Source of the DNA: CBDCYS01 sp965226245
GTDB taxonomy: Bacteria > Acidobacteriota > Terriglobia > Bryobacterales > UBA6623
NCBI GenBank assembly: GCA_965226245.1
Contig: CBDDCL010000015.1
Location: 3,906,001-3,970,000, forward strand
Direction: 5' to 3'
DNA: 64,000 bases
In this document: in pieces, positions 1 through 7,900 of the stretch
How the letters are laid out: each line of letters begins with the position of its first letter
Numbering within the stretch: position 1 is the stretch's first letter
Program-made: the position numbers and the translations under genes
The notes under the pieces: model-generated
Databases searched by the model: none
What the model saw: only the letters and a program-made list of their open reading frames with translations
What the model was told of the DNA's origin: nothing

Positions 1-401
1 TCCCATCATGGAGACGCTCGGCGAGCCAGTGATACGGGTTTCGTAATTGCGGCATGGAAGGAAGGGGGCTTGACGGACGGGCGGCGCAAAGCGGCACGGC
101 AGGCACGGACGGAAGTCCGCGCTTACGCGGGTCCGGAGGCCGACGCTTGGACCGGCTGAGAGCCGGTCCCCACTATGTCGCCAGGAATGGCGACACGGCC
201 CGCAAGAATGCGTGCGCCACGTCGGGGCGGTTCGTCCCCCTTGTCTGCAGAATGCAGGAACTCCAGGCGACGGCGCAAAACTCCGCCGCGGCTCAACACT
301 TCAACGGAGCAACGGCGCAGCGAAGAACGGCTCAACAGCTCAACGGAACAACAGCTCAACCGAACAACGGCTCAACGGAACAACGTTGCTAAACTAATCG
401 T
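1..401. repeat. Intergenic region with hairpins and a CAACGGAAC-type tandem repeat
   Basis: No convincing gene is present. From about 120 to 280 the sequence contains a hairpin (ACCGGC, loop TGAGA, GCCGGT) and a segment similar to 12880-12980, where TTCGTCCCCC and a GAATGcAGgAACTCC-like motif recur in the same order, so this is one copy of a dispersed repeat. From about 285 to 388 short degenerate units built on CTCAACGGAACAAC follow each other with irregular spacing. The units differ in length and there are no spacers of constant size, so this is not a CRISPR array. Confidence 0.6.
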
Positions 402-413
402 TTGGGCCTCCCC

Positions 414-1421
414 ATGCAGCTTCAGATCGGTCAGGTGACCGTCCAGCCGGCCATGGTACTAGCACCCATGGCGGGCGTGACCGATACTGTCTTCCGGCGC
501 TTCATTCGCGGTCTGGGCGGCTGCGGGCTGTTGATGACCGAGTTCACCAGCTCGCACGGGATTATGGCCTATGGACGCGGCCGGAAGAAGGGCAGGCGGA
601 GCTTCCGCTACCTCTACTACGAACCCGATGAACACCCGATTTCGGCCCAGCTATTCGGAGCCGACCCCGAAGTGATGGCGGAGGCCGCGCGCGTTGTCGA
701 GGGCCACGGCTTTGACACAGTTGATCTGAATTTCGGTTGCCCGGTCAAGAAGGTCGTGAAGTGCAACGGGGGCTCGGGGCTGCTGCGGGACCTGCCACTG
801 GTCGAGAGGATTCTCCGGACAGTGCGAGCGGCGGTGAAGATCCCCTTTACTTGCAAGTTTCGAACCGGTTGGAACGACAACGAGATTGTGGCGGTCCAGA
901 TGGCTCGCCTAGCCGAGGATTGCGGCTTGCAAGCGGTGGCGCTGCACGGGCGCACGCGCGAGCAGGGATACGCCGGGAAATCCAACTGGGATTTGATCGC
1001 CGAAGTGAAGCAGGCGGTCAAGATCCCCGTGATCGGCAACGGCGATGTGTTCGCTCCCGAAGACGTGGTCCGCATGTTCGAACACACCGGCTGCGACGGA
1101 GTGATGATCGGCCGGGCGGCGCCGACGAACCCCTGGATCTTCCGCCAGACTCAACAGTACATCGCGAGCGGCAGCTACGACGAGCCCAGCGAACGAGACC
1201 GCTACCACATGATCCGTGACTACTACAGCATGCTGGTTCAGCAGCCCGACAAGGTTTCCGGTGACGTCCGCGGCAAGATGAAGCAATTCGCCAGTCAGTT
1301 CACGCGCGGTGTCCGCAACGGCGCGCGGTTGCGAAAGACGATCTACGCCTGCCAGACGGCGGACGAAGTGCGTCTCCGCGTCGACGAGTTCTTTGACGAG
1401 GCCCTGACGCATGCTGCCTAA
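414..1421 (+). CDS. dusB: tRNA-dihydrouridine synthase (DusB-like)
   Basis: FMN-dependent enzyme that reduces uridines in the D-loop of tRNA with NADPH. The 335-residue protein is of normal family length and is a TIM barrel that begins with the FMN-binding stretch PAMVLAPMAGVTD. NFGCP carries the catalytic cysteine (about Cys109). HGRTREQGY, GNGDV and GVMIGRAAPTNPW supply further FMN and phosphate contacts. A TTG at 402 is also in frame, but the ATG at 414 brings the start directly to the conserved N-terminus. No clear Shine-Dalgarno sequence precedes it. It stands alone, about 180 bp before rnhA. The family assignment is secure; the DusB subgroup is an inference from overall resemblance. Confidence 0.93.
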   Translation: MQLQIGQVTVQPAMVLAPMAGVTDTVFRRFIRGLGGCGLLMTEFTSSHGIMAYGRGRKKGRRSFRYLYYEPDEHPISAQLFGADPEVMAEAARVVEGHGFDTVDLNFGCPVKKVVKCNGGSGLLRDLPLVERILRTVRAAVKIPFTCKFRTGWNDNEIVAVQMARLAEDCGLQAVALHGRTREQGYAGKSNWDLIAEVKQAVKIPVIGNGDVFAPEDVVRMFEHTGCDGVMIGRAAPTNPWIFRQTQQYIASGSYDEPSERDRYHMIRDYYSMLVQQPDKVSGDVRGKMKQFASQFTRGVRNGARLRKTIYACQTADEVRLRVDEFFDEALTHAA

Positions 1422-1453
1422 CAGCCCGTGGTGGAAGTCCGGACACGAAAAAA

Positions 1454-1531
1454 GGGGACAGCCAGCCGATTTCCGCGCTCCACTGGCCTTGAAAAAAGCA
1501 GTTCGGCAAGCGGAAATCGGTGGCAGTCCCC
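1454..1531. repeat. REP-like imperfect palindrome
   Basis: Left arm 1454-1476 (GGGGACAGCCAGCCGATTTC...) and right arm 1510-1531 (...GAAATCGGTGGCAGTCCCC) form an imperfect inverted repeat around a 33-nt loop. GGGGACAGcCA...GATTTCC-type arms are typical of REP elements mobilised by Y1-transposase (RAYT) genes. No RAYT gene is in this window. It could also end transcription between dusB and rnhA. Confidence 0.65.
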
Positions 1532-1597
1532 CATTTTCGCCCGAACACACTTCTGCCACGGGCTGCCTAACCCCCGCCGCATGAAGACCCGCGCCGC

Positions 1598-2041
1598 ATG
1601 AAGTCCGTTGCCCTGATTACCGACGGGTCTTGTTTGGGCAACCCGGGCCGGGGCGGCTGGGCGGCCATCCTGCGATGCGGCGGCCATTATAAGGAGCTTT
1701 GGGGATCGGAGCAGCACACCACCAACAACCGCATGGAACTGATGGCGGTGATCGCCAGCCTCGATACGCTGAAGGAGCGCTGTCAGGTCAACGTCGAGAT
1801 CGACTCGGAATACGTCAAGAACGGCATTACTGTCTGGATTCACAATTGGAAGCGGCGGGGCTGGATCACCTCAGCGAAAAAGCCTGTCAAGAACGCCGAC
1901 CTGTGGAAAAAACTCGACCAGGCGGTCTCGCGTCACGACATGAAATGGAAGTGGGTCAAGGGTCACGCCGGTCACGCCGACAACAACCGTTGTGATGAGC
2001 TGGCGCGCGAAGCGGCGCTGACGCAGAGTAGTTCGTCCTGA
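1598..2041 (+). CDS. rnhA: Ribonuclease HI
   Basis: Endonuclease that cuts the RNA strand of RNA-DNA hybrids, removing primers and R-loops in the cytoplasm. The 147-residue protein is of usual length for the family. The catalytic carboxylates are recognisable: Asp9 in LITDGSCLGNPG, Glu47 in NNRMELMA, Asp69 in VEIDSEYV and Asp133 in NRCDELARE, with the flexible-loop histidine in WVKGHAGHADNN. The basic protrusion (WKRRGW) of the E. coli-type enzyme is present. ATG at 1598 is preceded 17 nt upstream by a near-duplicate CCGCATGAAG out of frame, a small local duplication. Confidence 0.95.
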   Translation: MKSVALITDGSCLGNPGRGGWAAILRCGGHYKELWGSEQHTTNNRMELMAVIASLDTLKERCQVNVEIDSEYVKNGITVWIHNWKRRGWITSAKKPVKNADLWKKLDQAVSRHDMKWKWVKGHAGHADNNRCDELAREAALTQSSSS

Positions 2042-2117
2042 GGCCAGGACCATCGGGAACATGCTGTTGATTCTTTGGAAGTTTGTTCGCCGGTGATAAA
2101 CTGTTTGTGGGTGCTTG

Positions 2118-2609
2118 ATGGCTCGCGGACGCGTCAAAAAACCAAAACCCCAAGAGGCGAACGCCAATAGTCGTCTGTCAGGGGAGGCTCGATTGGACCT
2201 TGTCAATGGTTCCGACACCTCTTCAGAGCATTCACAGAGAAAGGGGGCTCATCCCGGCGAATTGAAGTGGGACCCGGAGTTGGACGGCCTGAGGAAGCTC
2301 CGGGTGAATTGGGATTCGTATGGAGCAGAGCCGCCCAATGCTGCTGCAGTCTCCGCTCTGAGACGCATCTTATTGCAAGTTTCTCGAGTTGGCTTGGAGC
2401 CGGCCAAGATCGCTCCGTCAGCAGAAGGCGGGGCGGCAGTCTGTTTCGTGAGAGAAGGCAAATACGCCGATGTCGAGTGCTTCAACAACGGCGACGTCCT
2501 TGCCGTTACATCGCGCGAAGGACGAGACCCCGAGGTTTGGGAAGTCGGCGCCGAAACTGACGCGGTCGAACAGACGCTAAGAAAGATTCGTGCCTACATC
2601 CGTGCCTGA
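2118..2609 (+). CDS. Hypothetical protein, first gene of a two-gene unit
   Basis: I do not recognise a named family. The 163-residue product has a basic, low-complexity N-terminus rich in K, R and S (about residues 1-60). A folded-looking half follows, containing LRVNWDSYGAEPPN and alternating strands with an acidic end (DAVEQTLRKIRAYI). The NWDSYGAEPP-like motif recurs in short bacterial hypotheticals that sit directly before a second small gene, as here: the next frame starts at 2590 and overlaps by 20 nt, which suggests translational coupling. An in-frame TTG lies directly before the ATG at 2118. No membrane segment or signal peptide is seen. Confidence 0.7.
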   Translation: MARGRVKKPKPQEANANSRLSGEARLDLVNGSDTSSEHSQRKGAHPGELKWDPELDGLRKLRVNWDSYGAEPPNAAAVSALRRILLQVSRVGLEPAKIAPSAEGGAAVCFVREGKYADVECFNNGDVLAVTSREGRDPEVWEVGAETDAVEQTLRKIRAYIRA

Positions 2610-3048
2610 ACGACCGCTGCGGATGTACCGCAAGGGTCGTCCCTTAGACCCTTATTTTGAGCCATCCGAAAAGCTGTATCGCCGCTGCCAGGTCGGGCAC
2701 GTTGTAGCTGGCCGGATTCTGCCTCAAGCGTTTCGTTCCCCCGACTTTTCAGTCAATCGAGGGAAATACAGTGAGCCGGAGGATGTGCTGATTCCCTCTT
2801 ACGAGCATTGGGGCATTGCTAGTTTTCAGGTAGGAGACGTCCCGTCGCGGATTTTCTCCGGCGGCGGCGCTCAGTTCGAGTTTCGAGTGGACCATGATCC
2901 AGGGGAGGACAACTATTCGCATTCAGAAGTTCGGACCTACAAGAACGGCAGGTTCGATCCTAAACTGAAGGTTGCACGTAGTGTCAAGAAGGAGTTTCGG
3001 CAGCGGTTAAGCGATAGAGCCATCGTCTTGAAGCCACCTGAGTTGTGA
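2590..3048 (+). CDS. Hypothetical protein, second gene of a two-gene unit
   Basis: A 152-residue soluble protein of unknown function that overlaps the preceding gene by 20 nt. Possible starts are GTG 2590, GTG 2602 or ATG 2623; the ATG gives MYRKGRPLDPYFEPSEKLYR. The body contains VLIPSYEHWGIASFQVGDVP and a C-terminal basic helix with RSVKKEFRQRLSDRAIVL. Its coupling to the upstream gene suggests the two proteins act together. A paired regulatory or toxin-antitoxin role is possible, but nothing in the sequence proves it. Cysteine and histidine residues are not arranged as a metal site. Confidence 0.7.
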   Translation: MPTSVPERPLRMYRKGRPLDPYFEPSEKLYRRCQVGHVVAGRILPQAFRSPDFSVNRGKYSEPEDVLIPSYEHWGIASFQVGDVPSRIFSGGGAQFEFRVDHDPGEDNYSHSEVRTYKNGRFDPKLKVARSVKKEFRQRLSDRAIVLKPPEL

Positions 3049-3121
3049 CACGGCCTAGTATCTCCAGACCCTAGTTTCGTAGTTTTGACGCCGACCCTGA
3101 CTTCACGCCCGGCCAACTGTC

Positions 3122-4525
3122 ATGCCTCTTCACCTCTACAACACGCTGACCCGCCGCCTCGAACCGTTCGCTCCCGCTGATGGAAAGACCGCCCGCATCT
3201 ACTCTTGCGGCCCCACGGTTTACGATTACACGCATATCGGCAATCTGCGGACGTTCATGTTCCAGGACATTTTGCGCCGCCACCTGCGGCATTGCGGCTA
3301 CCAGTTGCAGCACGTCATGAACGTCACCGACGTGGATGACAAAATCATCGCCAATGCCCGGAAAGCCGGCCAGTCGATACAGGACTACACCGCCGCCTAC
3401 GTCCGCGCGTTCGAGGAGGATACGGCCAAGCTTCGCCTGGAGCGCCCCGAGAAGATCACCCCGGCGACCGAGCACATCGGCGACATGATCGAGCTGATCC
3501 GGCGGCTCGAGGAGAACGGCTACACCTACCAAAGCGACGGCTCGACCTACTACCGCATCGCAAATTTTGACGGCTACGGCAAGCTGTCGAAGCTCGACGT
3601 CAAGGGCATCAAGGCGGGTGCCCGTGTCGATCAAGACGAGTACGAAAAAGACGACGCCCGAGACTTCGCGCTGTGGAAGGCGGCCGCTCCGGGCGAGCCT
3701 TCCTGGGATAGTCCGTATGGCGCGGGGCGTCCTGGATGGCATCTCGAATGCTCGGCGATGGCGATGAGGCACCTGGGGGAAACATTCGACATTCACACCG
3801 GCGGAGTCGACCTGGTGTTCCCCCATCACGAAAATGAGATCGCGCAATCCGAGGGAGCCAGCGGCAAGCCTTTTGTCCGCTTCTGGCTGCACGCCGAGCA
3901 TTTGCTGGTCGACGGGCAGAAGATGTCGAAGTCTCTCGGAAACTTTTATACGCTGCGGGACCTGCTCGAAAAGGGTTTCTCGCCCGAGGCGATCCGGTAC
4001 TTGCTGGCTTCGACGCCTCATCGCCGGCAATTGAACTTTACCTTTGACGGCCTGCGCGCCGCGGCCACGGCGATCGAGAGATTGCGCAACTACAAACGAC
4101 GACTCGAAACGGAAACATTCCCGGAAGGGCGCAACTCTGAGATTACCGGTCTAGCGAACAAAGCTCGGCGGCAGTTTGACGCCGGTTTGGATGACGATCT
4201 GAATACCGCACAAGCGCTCGGAGCGGTGTTTGAATTTCTGCGCGAGACCAACACCCGCATGGACAGCGGCGAGTTCCGTGTGGACAACGTCGCCGGCGCC
4301 GGCGCGGTGCTCGATTTATTCGACTCCGTGTTCGATGTGCTTCGAGTCGAGCAAGGGGGGCAGGTACCCGCTGATGAAGTCGACCGGCTCATCGCCGCAC
4401 GCGTTGAAGCGCGCAAGACGCGCAACTTCGCGCGCTCGGATGAGATTCGCGATGAGCTAAAAGAGCGTGGCGTTATCCTGGAAGATACCCGCGAAGGCAC
4501 GCGCTGGAAGTACGCTGGGACCTGA
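3122..4525 (+). CDS. cysS: Cysteine--tRNA ligase
   Basis: Class I aminoacyl-tRNA synthetase that charges tRNA-Cys. The 467-residue protein has the standard architecture. YSCGPTVYDYTHIGN contains the HIGH-type signature and the first zinc cysteine. HLECSAMA and VFPHHENEIAQSEG contribute the remaining zinc ligands. KMSKS is at about residue 267. The C-terminal helical anticodon-binding part includes ARKTRNFARSDEIRDEL. ATG 3122 starts exactly at the conserved N-terminus. It is a single-copy housekeeping gene with nothing unusual. Confidence 0.97.
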   Translation: MPLHLYNTLTRRLEPFAPADGKTARIYSCGPTVYDYTHIGNLRTFMFQDILRRHLRHCGYQLQHVMNVTDVDDKIIANARKAGQSIQDYTAAYVRAFEEDTAKLRLERPEKITPATEHIGDMIELIRRLEENGYTYQSDGSTYYRIANFDGYGKLSKLDVKGIKAGARVDQDEYEKDDARDFALWKAAAPGEPSWDSPYGAGRPGWHLECSAMAMRHLGETFDIHTGGVDLVFPHHENEIAQSEGASGKPFVRFWLHAEHLLVDGQKMSKSLGNFYTLRDLLEKGFSPEAIRYLLASTPHRRQLNFTFDGLRAAATAIERLRNYKRRLETETFPEGRNSEITGLANKARRQFDAGLDDDLNTAQALGAVFEFLRETNTRMDSGEFRVDNVAGAGAVLDLFDSVFDVLRVEQGGQVPADEVDRLIAARVEARKTRNFARSDEIRDELKERGVILEDTREGTRWKYAGT

Positions 4526-4889
4526 GATGCGCGAAGCGGAGTCGCCCTCGAAACTTCGGACCCGGCGTCAGAGCGTTGTACCAGTGTAGTGCGCCAATAG
4601 CACCGCAACGTATGCCGGAACAGAGCCGCGCCCGCAAGGGTGCGGTCGAGTCTGGCAGTGACCGCATTCCGGTGATACCCTCGACCGCACCCTTGCGGGC
4701 GCGGCTCTGTTCCGGCGCGGAAAAGGGGTTTCTACTTTGCGGCGTGCGGCACGGTGCAATGCCCTCCCGGGGCTGGCGCCCCGGGCCAGTATTAACACGA
4801 CTACCGCCCAAACTCCCAACGAACGAAATTTCAGATATCTTCGGCTAGGCTGGATCATCGGATAATAGATATTGCTCTAGTAGATAAAG
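4526..4889. other. Intergenic region carrying a long-armed hairpin element
   Basis: No gene is seen. The region holds the 103-bp palindromic element at 4614-4716 described separately. Next comes a short GC-rich hairpin near 4770-4795 (CCCGGGGCTGGCGCCCCGGG), which may act as a terminator although no T-run follows. An AT-rich stretch before 4890 probably contains the promoter of the nucleotidyltransferase gene. Confidence 0.5.
4614..4716. repeat. Long-armed hairpin element, copy 1
   Basis: Two perfectly complementary 37-nt arms (4614-4650 and 4680-4716) with core GCCGCGCCCGCAAGGGTGCG enclose a 29-nt loop containing TGGCAGTGACCGC. The same arms and the same loop motif, in inverted orientation, occur at 14156-14266. 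Two copies with conserved arms and conserved loop indicate a dispersed non-autonomous element or a structured RNA family. Confidence 0.8.
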
Positions 4890-5228
4890 ATGGCGGCGTC
4901 AAACACTTTCAATCGTGGAGCGCTTCGGGCTGCCCGTAACCTCGTTGTGCCTCCAGAACAGATAGCGGAGTTCTGCCGGCGCAATCATGTCCGCAAGCTT
5001 GCGTTATTCGGCTCCGTCCTGCGCGATGATTTCTCGCCGCAAAGTGACGTGGACGTCGTCGTTGAGTACGAGTGCGGCCACGTGCCGGGGTTGGCGTTCA
5101 TCACCCACCAAGAGGAACTGTCCAGCATCCTCGGCCGAAACGTCGACCTGAACACACCTCAGTTCATCAGCCGTTATTTCCGGCAAGAGGTTCTTAGCGA
5201 CGCTGAGGTCGTCTATGGCGAAGCGTGA
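4890..5228 (+). CDS. MNT-type nucleotidyltransferase, antitoxin-like
   Basis: Minimal nucleotidyltransferase of 112 residues. The catalytic pattern is LFGSVLRDDFSPQSDVDVVV, with the GS...DxD residues of the polymerase-beta fold intact. In MNT/HEPN toxin-antitoxin modules such proteins adenylylate and silence a HEPN RNase encoded immediately downstream. Here the stop overlaps the start of a HEPN-like frame (ATG 5215) that ends after 28 codons, so the antitoxin has outlived its toxin. The first 20 residues precede the conserved region; an internal start is possible, and no clear ribosome-binding site is seen. Confidence 0.85.
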   Translation: MAASNTFNRGALRAARNLVVPPEQIAEFCRRNHVRKLALFGSVLRDDFSPQSDVDVVVEYECGHVPGLAFITHQEELSSILGRNVDLNTPQFISRYFRQEVLSDAEVVYGEA

Positions 5229-5301
5229 TCTGCTTGTATCGCTTTCGCAGATGCGCGACCACGCCCGTGAGGCCATAGCCTTTGCCCGCCCACCCCCATG
5301 A
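5215..5301 (+). pseudogene. Truncated HEPN-domain toxin remnant (28 codons)
   Basis: The frame starting at ATG 5215, overlapping the nucleotidyltransferase by 14 nt, encodes MAKRDLLVSLSQMRDHAREA followed by a few residues and a TGA at 5299-5301. The pattern matches the first helix of HEPN (DUF86-like) proteins, normally about 110 residues long. Everything after this helix, including the catalytic RxxxxH motif, is missing. The stop overlaps the ATG of the next gene as ATGA, so a deletion has joined the toxin start directly to the methyltransferase. Confidence 0.75.
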
Positions 5302-5822
5302 CCCTCGACCTCGGTTGCGGCCAAAACAAGCGCCCCGGCGCGATCGGTGTGGACCACAACCGCGACACCGCCGCCGACGTAATAGCCAACATCGACCGCG
5401 GCGCCCTGCCGTTTCGCGACAACTCGTTCGACAAGGTTTGGGTCGTCCACGTCATCGAACATGTCGAGAACGTCGTTTCTACCATCGAGGAACTGCACCG
5501 CCTGACGCGAGCGGGCGGGGTCATCGTCATCGAGACGCCCCACTACACCGACTTCAGCTCGTTCTGTGACCCGACCCATCGCTGGCACCTCAACACCTTC
5601 TCATTCCGCTACTTCACCGGCGATGACGCGGGCTTCGGTTACTACACGCGCTGCCGCTTGCTCCAGAAACGCCTGCAAGTCAAACTGCTGCGCCTGTGGA
5701 AACTGCTTGGCTTCGAGCTGGCGGTCAACCGCTCGTTCGCGTTCCGCAAATTTTGGGAGCACTATTTGTGCTTTGTGATTCGCGGCAAGGCGATGGTGTT
5801 TGAGTTTGAAGTTGTGAAGTAG
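5298..5822 (+). CDS. Class I SAM-dependent methyltransferase
   Basis: Small-molecule-type methyltransferase of 174 residues. LDLGCGQNK at the very N-terminus is the SAM-binding glycine motif I, followed by IGVDHNRD (motif II acid), LPFRDNSFDKVWVVHVIEHV (motifs III/IV) and a post-motif GGVIVIETPHY. The C-terminus is basic and aromatic. The start is unusual: the glycine motif begins at residue 5, whereas most relatives have 20-40 residues before it, and the ATG coincides with the stop of the HEPN remnant. The true N-terminus may have been lost in the same deletion. The substrate is unknown. Confidence 0.8.
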   Translation: MTLDLGCGQNKRPGAIGVDHNRDTAADVIANIDRGALPFRDNSFDKVWVVHVIEHVENVVSTIEELHRLTRAGGVIVIETPHYTDFSSFCDPTHRWHLNTFSFRYFTGDDAGFGYYTRCRLLQKRLQVKLLRLWKLLGFELAVNRSFAFRKFWEHYLCFVIRGKAMVFEFEVVK

Positions 5823-5850
5823 GCCGGGGTTCGCGCAGCCGGGTCAAGCC

Positions 5851-6474
5851 TCACACCAGTTTGATGTCCTCTCCCACCACCAAGAAGTGGAAGCGCTCGG
5901 GCGGAAGCGAGCCCTGTTTCGCCGCGTCAGCCCAGGTGTGATAGGCCTTCTGCGCCAGTGGTGCGTTGAAGACCAGGAAATTGTCCGAGAGGCACTCGAT
6001 CGGCGGCGGCTGCCGGAAAGTCAGCCGGAAACCGACCGCATTCTCCAGGTTCACCTCCCCGCTCGGCACGGCCTTGTCCGAGAGCAGCGTTACGAAACTG
6101 CTGTGGTTGACGTGGGGCCAAACGTCGGCGTGCATCAGAGGACGCAGCGCGGGCTTGCTTTCGAACGTCGTCTCGCACTGCCGAATCCATTCAACGATCG
6201 ATTCGCCCCAGTCCCAGTGCCTCAGAAACTGCAGGTAGTGCTCGGCGAAGTTGATCGCCAGGTTGAACTTTCTTTGTTGCAACGAGCTGTCGCTTTCGTG
6301 GGGGTCCCGCCTGATCTCGGAAACGAGCGCTTCTGTCTCAACCATTTGCTCGGCAAGCGCGACGATCTGCGCCAGCGGAGTCGGCGTCGTGCGCTCTTTC
6401 AGCAACAGCGGCGGCAGCTCATGCGTTTTTCCGCCGGGGACGTTGATGTACTTTCGATTCCCGATAATCTCCAT
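5851..6474 (-). CDS. Conserved hypothetical protein
   Basis: A 207-residue soluble protein without a recognised domain. The ATG at 6474 is preferred over TTG 6489 because GGAG lies at a good distance before it. The N-terminus MEIIGNRKYINVPGG is followed by a helical middle (IVALAEQMVETEALVSEI) and a tryptophan-rich part (HWDWGESIVEWIRQ). The end, FHFLVVGEDIKLV, looks like a beta-strand. It is convergent with the methyltransferase upstream, with only about 30 bp between the stops. No catalytic motif is seen. Confidence 0.65.
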   Translation of the reverse strand: MEIIGNRKYINVPGGKTHELPPLLLKERTTPTPLAQIVALAEQMVETEALVSEIRRDPHESDSSLQQRKFNLAINFAEHYLQFLRHWDWGESIVEWIRQCETTFESKPALRPLMHADVWPHVNHSSFVTLLSDKAVPSGEVNLENAVGFRLTFRQPPPIECLSDNFLVFNAPLAQKAYHTWADAAKQGSLPPERFHFLVVGEDIKLV

Positions 6475-6919
6475 GTCCCGCTCCAGCAAAGCAATGCATG
6501 CGGCCTAGTGATTGGACGGTTCTCGTCGCCGCCGGTTTCACATACGGGTTTCAAGAATCATAAGCGAATTTGTCTCAGTAAGCAAGCACCAATGTTCCGT
6601 CTCAGTGATTTGACCGAGAGGACACTGGGCGGAGCTCTTAGAAAGAGTGCGGGCATACCTCAATACTGTCCAGTTAGTGCCTTTGAGCCGCGAAGCGGCG
6701 TCGGATTGTAGCCCATGGTGGAGCGAAGCGGAACCCTGGGTCCGAAACCCATCGAGGGAGAAGCCCCGCAAGCGCAAGGGCGCAGGAAAACAAACCTATG
6801 ATTCCGACGACGATCGGGTTGCGCCGAATGAAGAACATCAACTTGAACAATCGAAGTCAGCCCCCTCTGAATCTTCGTCTCGGGTTTCAGAGGCGACTTC
6901 GGGCGGAGCTTCGGCCCGG
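6475..6919. other. Intergenic region with gene-like debris
   Basis: No supported gene. A segment around 6690-6790 (GTAGCCCATGGTGGAGCG...AACCCTGGGT) resembles a class of dispersed non-coding repeats in Acidobacteria and Planctomycetes with GCGAAGCGG-type cores. The open frames crossing it are artefacts of its composition. Confidence 0.4.
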
Positions 6920-7900
6920 CTAGGCGTCGATGTGACGGGCGAACTTTCGATCGAGCGCCAACTTGTATCGGGCCGCCATACGGTGCGAGAACTCCTTCAT
7001 CTCCTCGTGCGGCATGGGCGTGAAGTTGCGGGCCGTGGCCAGGTTTTCGCGCAGGTGTTCGTGTTTCGGGACTCCCACGGTCACGATCGAAGCTGGCAGC
7101 GAAAGCGCGTAACGGAGCAGCTTCGCCGGAGTGGCGTCTTCGCCGATAATGTCCTCCTGCCCAAAGGCTTTCATCGCGATGATGCCCAGGTTCTTCTTTT
7201 TAGCGACCGGCAGGGCCACTTTCTCGAAGCTGGCCGGCATGACGGGATTGATGACCATTTTGCCCGGGCCGCTCTTCATCCCCTGCAAGGCCGCGTTCAG
7301 CGCCATTTGTGTACAGTCGACGTCGTAGCGCGCCAGGGCTTTGGCCAGCGTTTCGGGATCACTATGGGAAGTGAAGCCGATATAGCGCGTCAGGCCGCGC
7401 TCTTTCACTTTGTAGAGCGCGTCCATCACCCCTTCCTTCTCGATGACCGCCAGGTCTTCGGGACCCCTGAGGCTGTGGATGTGGAGCAGATCCATTTGGT
7501 CGACGCCCATGCGCTTCAAGCTCTCATCGGCGCGGCGCAGGACATCGTCGGCCGTGCGGGCCTGTGTCTTCGTCGCCAGGAAGAGCCCTTTTCTGCGGCC
7601 CTTGATCGCTTGGCCGACCCAGCTTTCACTCTTGCCGTTACCGTAGCCTTGCGCCGTGTCGAGGTAGGTGATGCCGGCTTTGATGGCCATGTCGAGCAAC
7701 TCGACGGCCTTGTCTTCCTCTTTGTACATGAGCAGACGGCTGCCACAGCCCAGCGCCAGCATCGACACCCGCTCGCCCGTGCCGCCGAGGACGCGGGTGG
7801 GCAAGCCGCTCTCCATGCGAGGATTGGCGCCATGGGCGGTTACGGTTGAAGCAACAGCAGCGCCGAGAAAATGCCGCCGGGAAATGGAATTCTTGGACAT
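6920..7900 (-). CDS. Tat-exported aldo/keto reductase
   Basis: NADPH-dependent oxidoreductase of the aldo/keto reductase superfamily, 326 residues. The N-terminus MSKNSISRRHFLGAAVASTV is a twin-arginine signal (RRHFLG), so the folded enzyme is probably exported or its cofactor inserted before export. The catalytic tetrad is visible: Asp and Tyr in YLDTAQGYGNG, Lys in FLATKTQ and His in MDLLHIHS. ATG 7900 is chosen because GGAGG lies 6-7 nt before it; the upstream frame to 8191 is non-coding. Related Tat-type reductases are common in Acidobacteriota, and a second one is at 11756-12760. The substrate is unknown. Confidence 0.88.
   Translation of the reverse strand: MSKNSISRRHFLGAAVASTVTAHGANPRMESGLPTRVLGGTGERVSMLALGCGSRLLMYKEEDKAVELLDMAIKAGITYLDTAQGYGNGKSESWVGQAIKGRRKGLFLATKTQARTADDVLRRADESLKRMGVDQMDLLHIHSLRGPEDLAVIEKEGVMDALYKVKERGLTRYIGFTSHSDPETLAKALARYDVDCTQMALNAALQGMKSGPGKMVINPVMPASFEKVALPVAKKKNLGIIAMKAFGQEDIIGEDATPAKLLRYALSLPASIVTVGVPKHEHLRENLATARNFTPMPHEEMKEFSHRMAARYKLALDRKFARHIDA

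Noticed and set aside
285..388. Possible CRISPR-like array (repeated CAACGGAAC units)
   Set aside because: Unit lengths and spacing are irregular, units are degenerate, and there are no unique spacers of constant size or cas genes.
4755..4800. Riboswitch candidate before the nucleotidyltransferase
   Set aside because: Only a simple GC-rich hairpin is present; no conserved riboswitch core can be recognised.
5887..6711. 274-residue plus-strand open frame
   Set aside because: Antisense to the 5851-6474 gene and continuing into non-coding repeat DNA; no recognisable motif.
6647..7849. 400-residue plus-strand open frame across the first aldo/keto reductase
   Set aside because: Shadow of the reductase on the opposite strand, which has a full catalytic tetrad, a signal and a ribosome-binding site.
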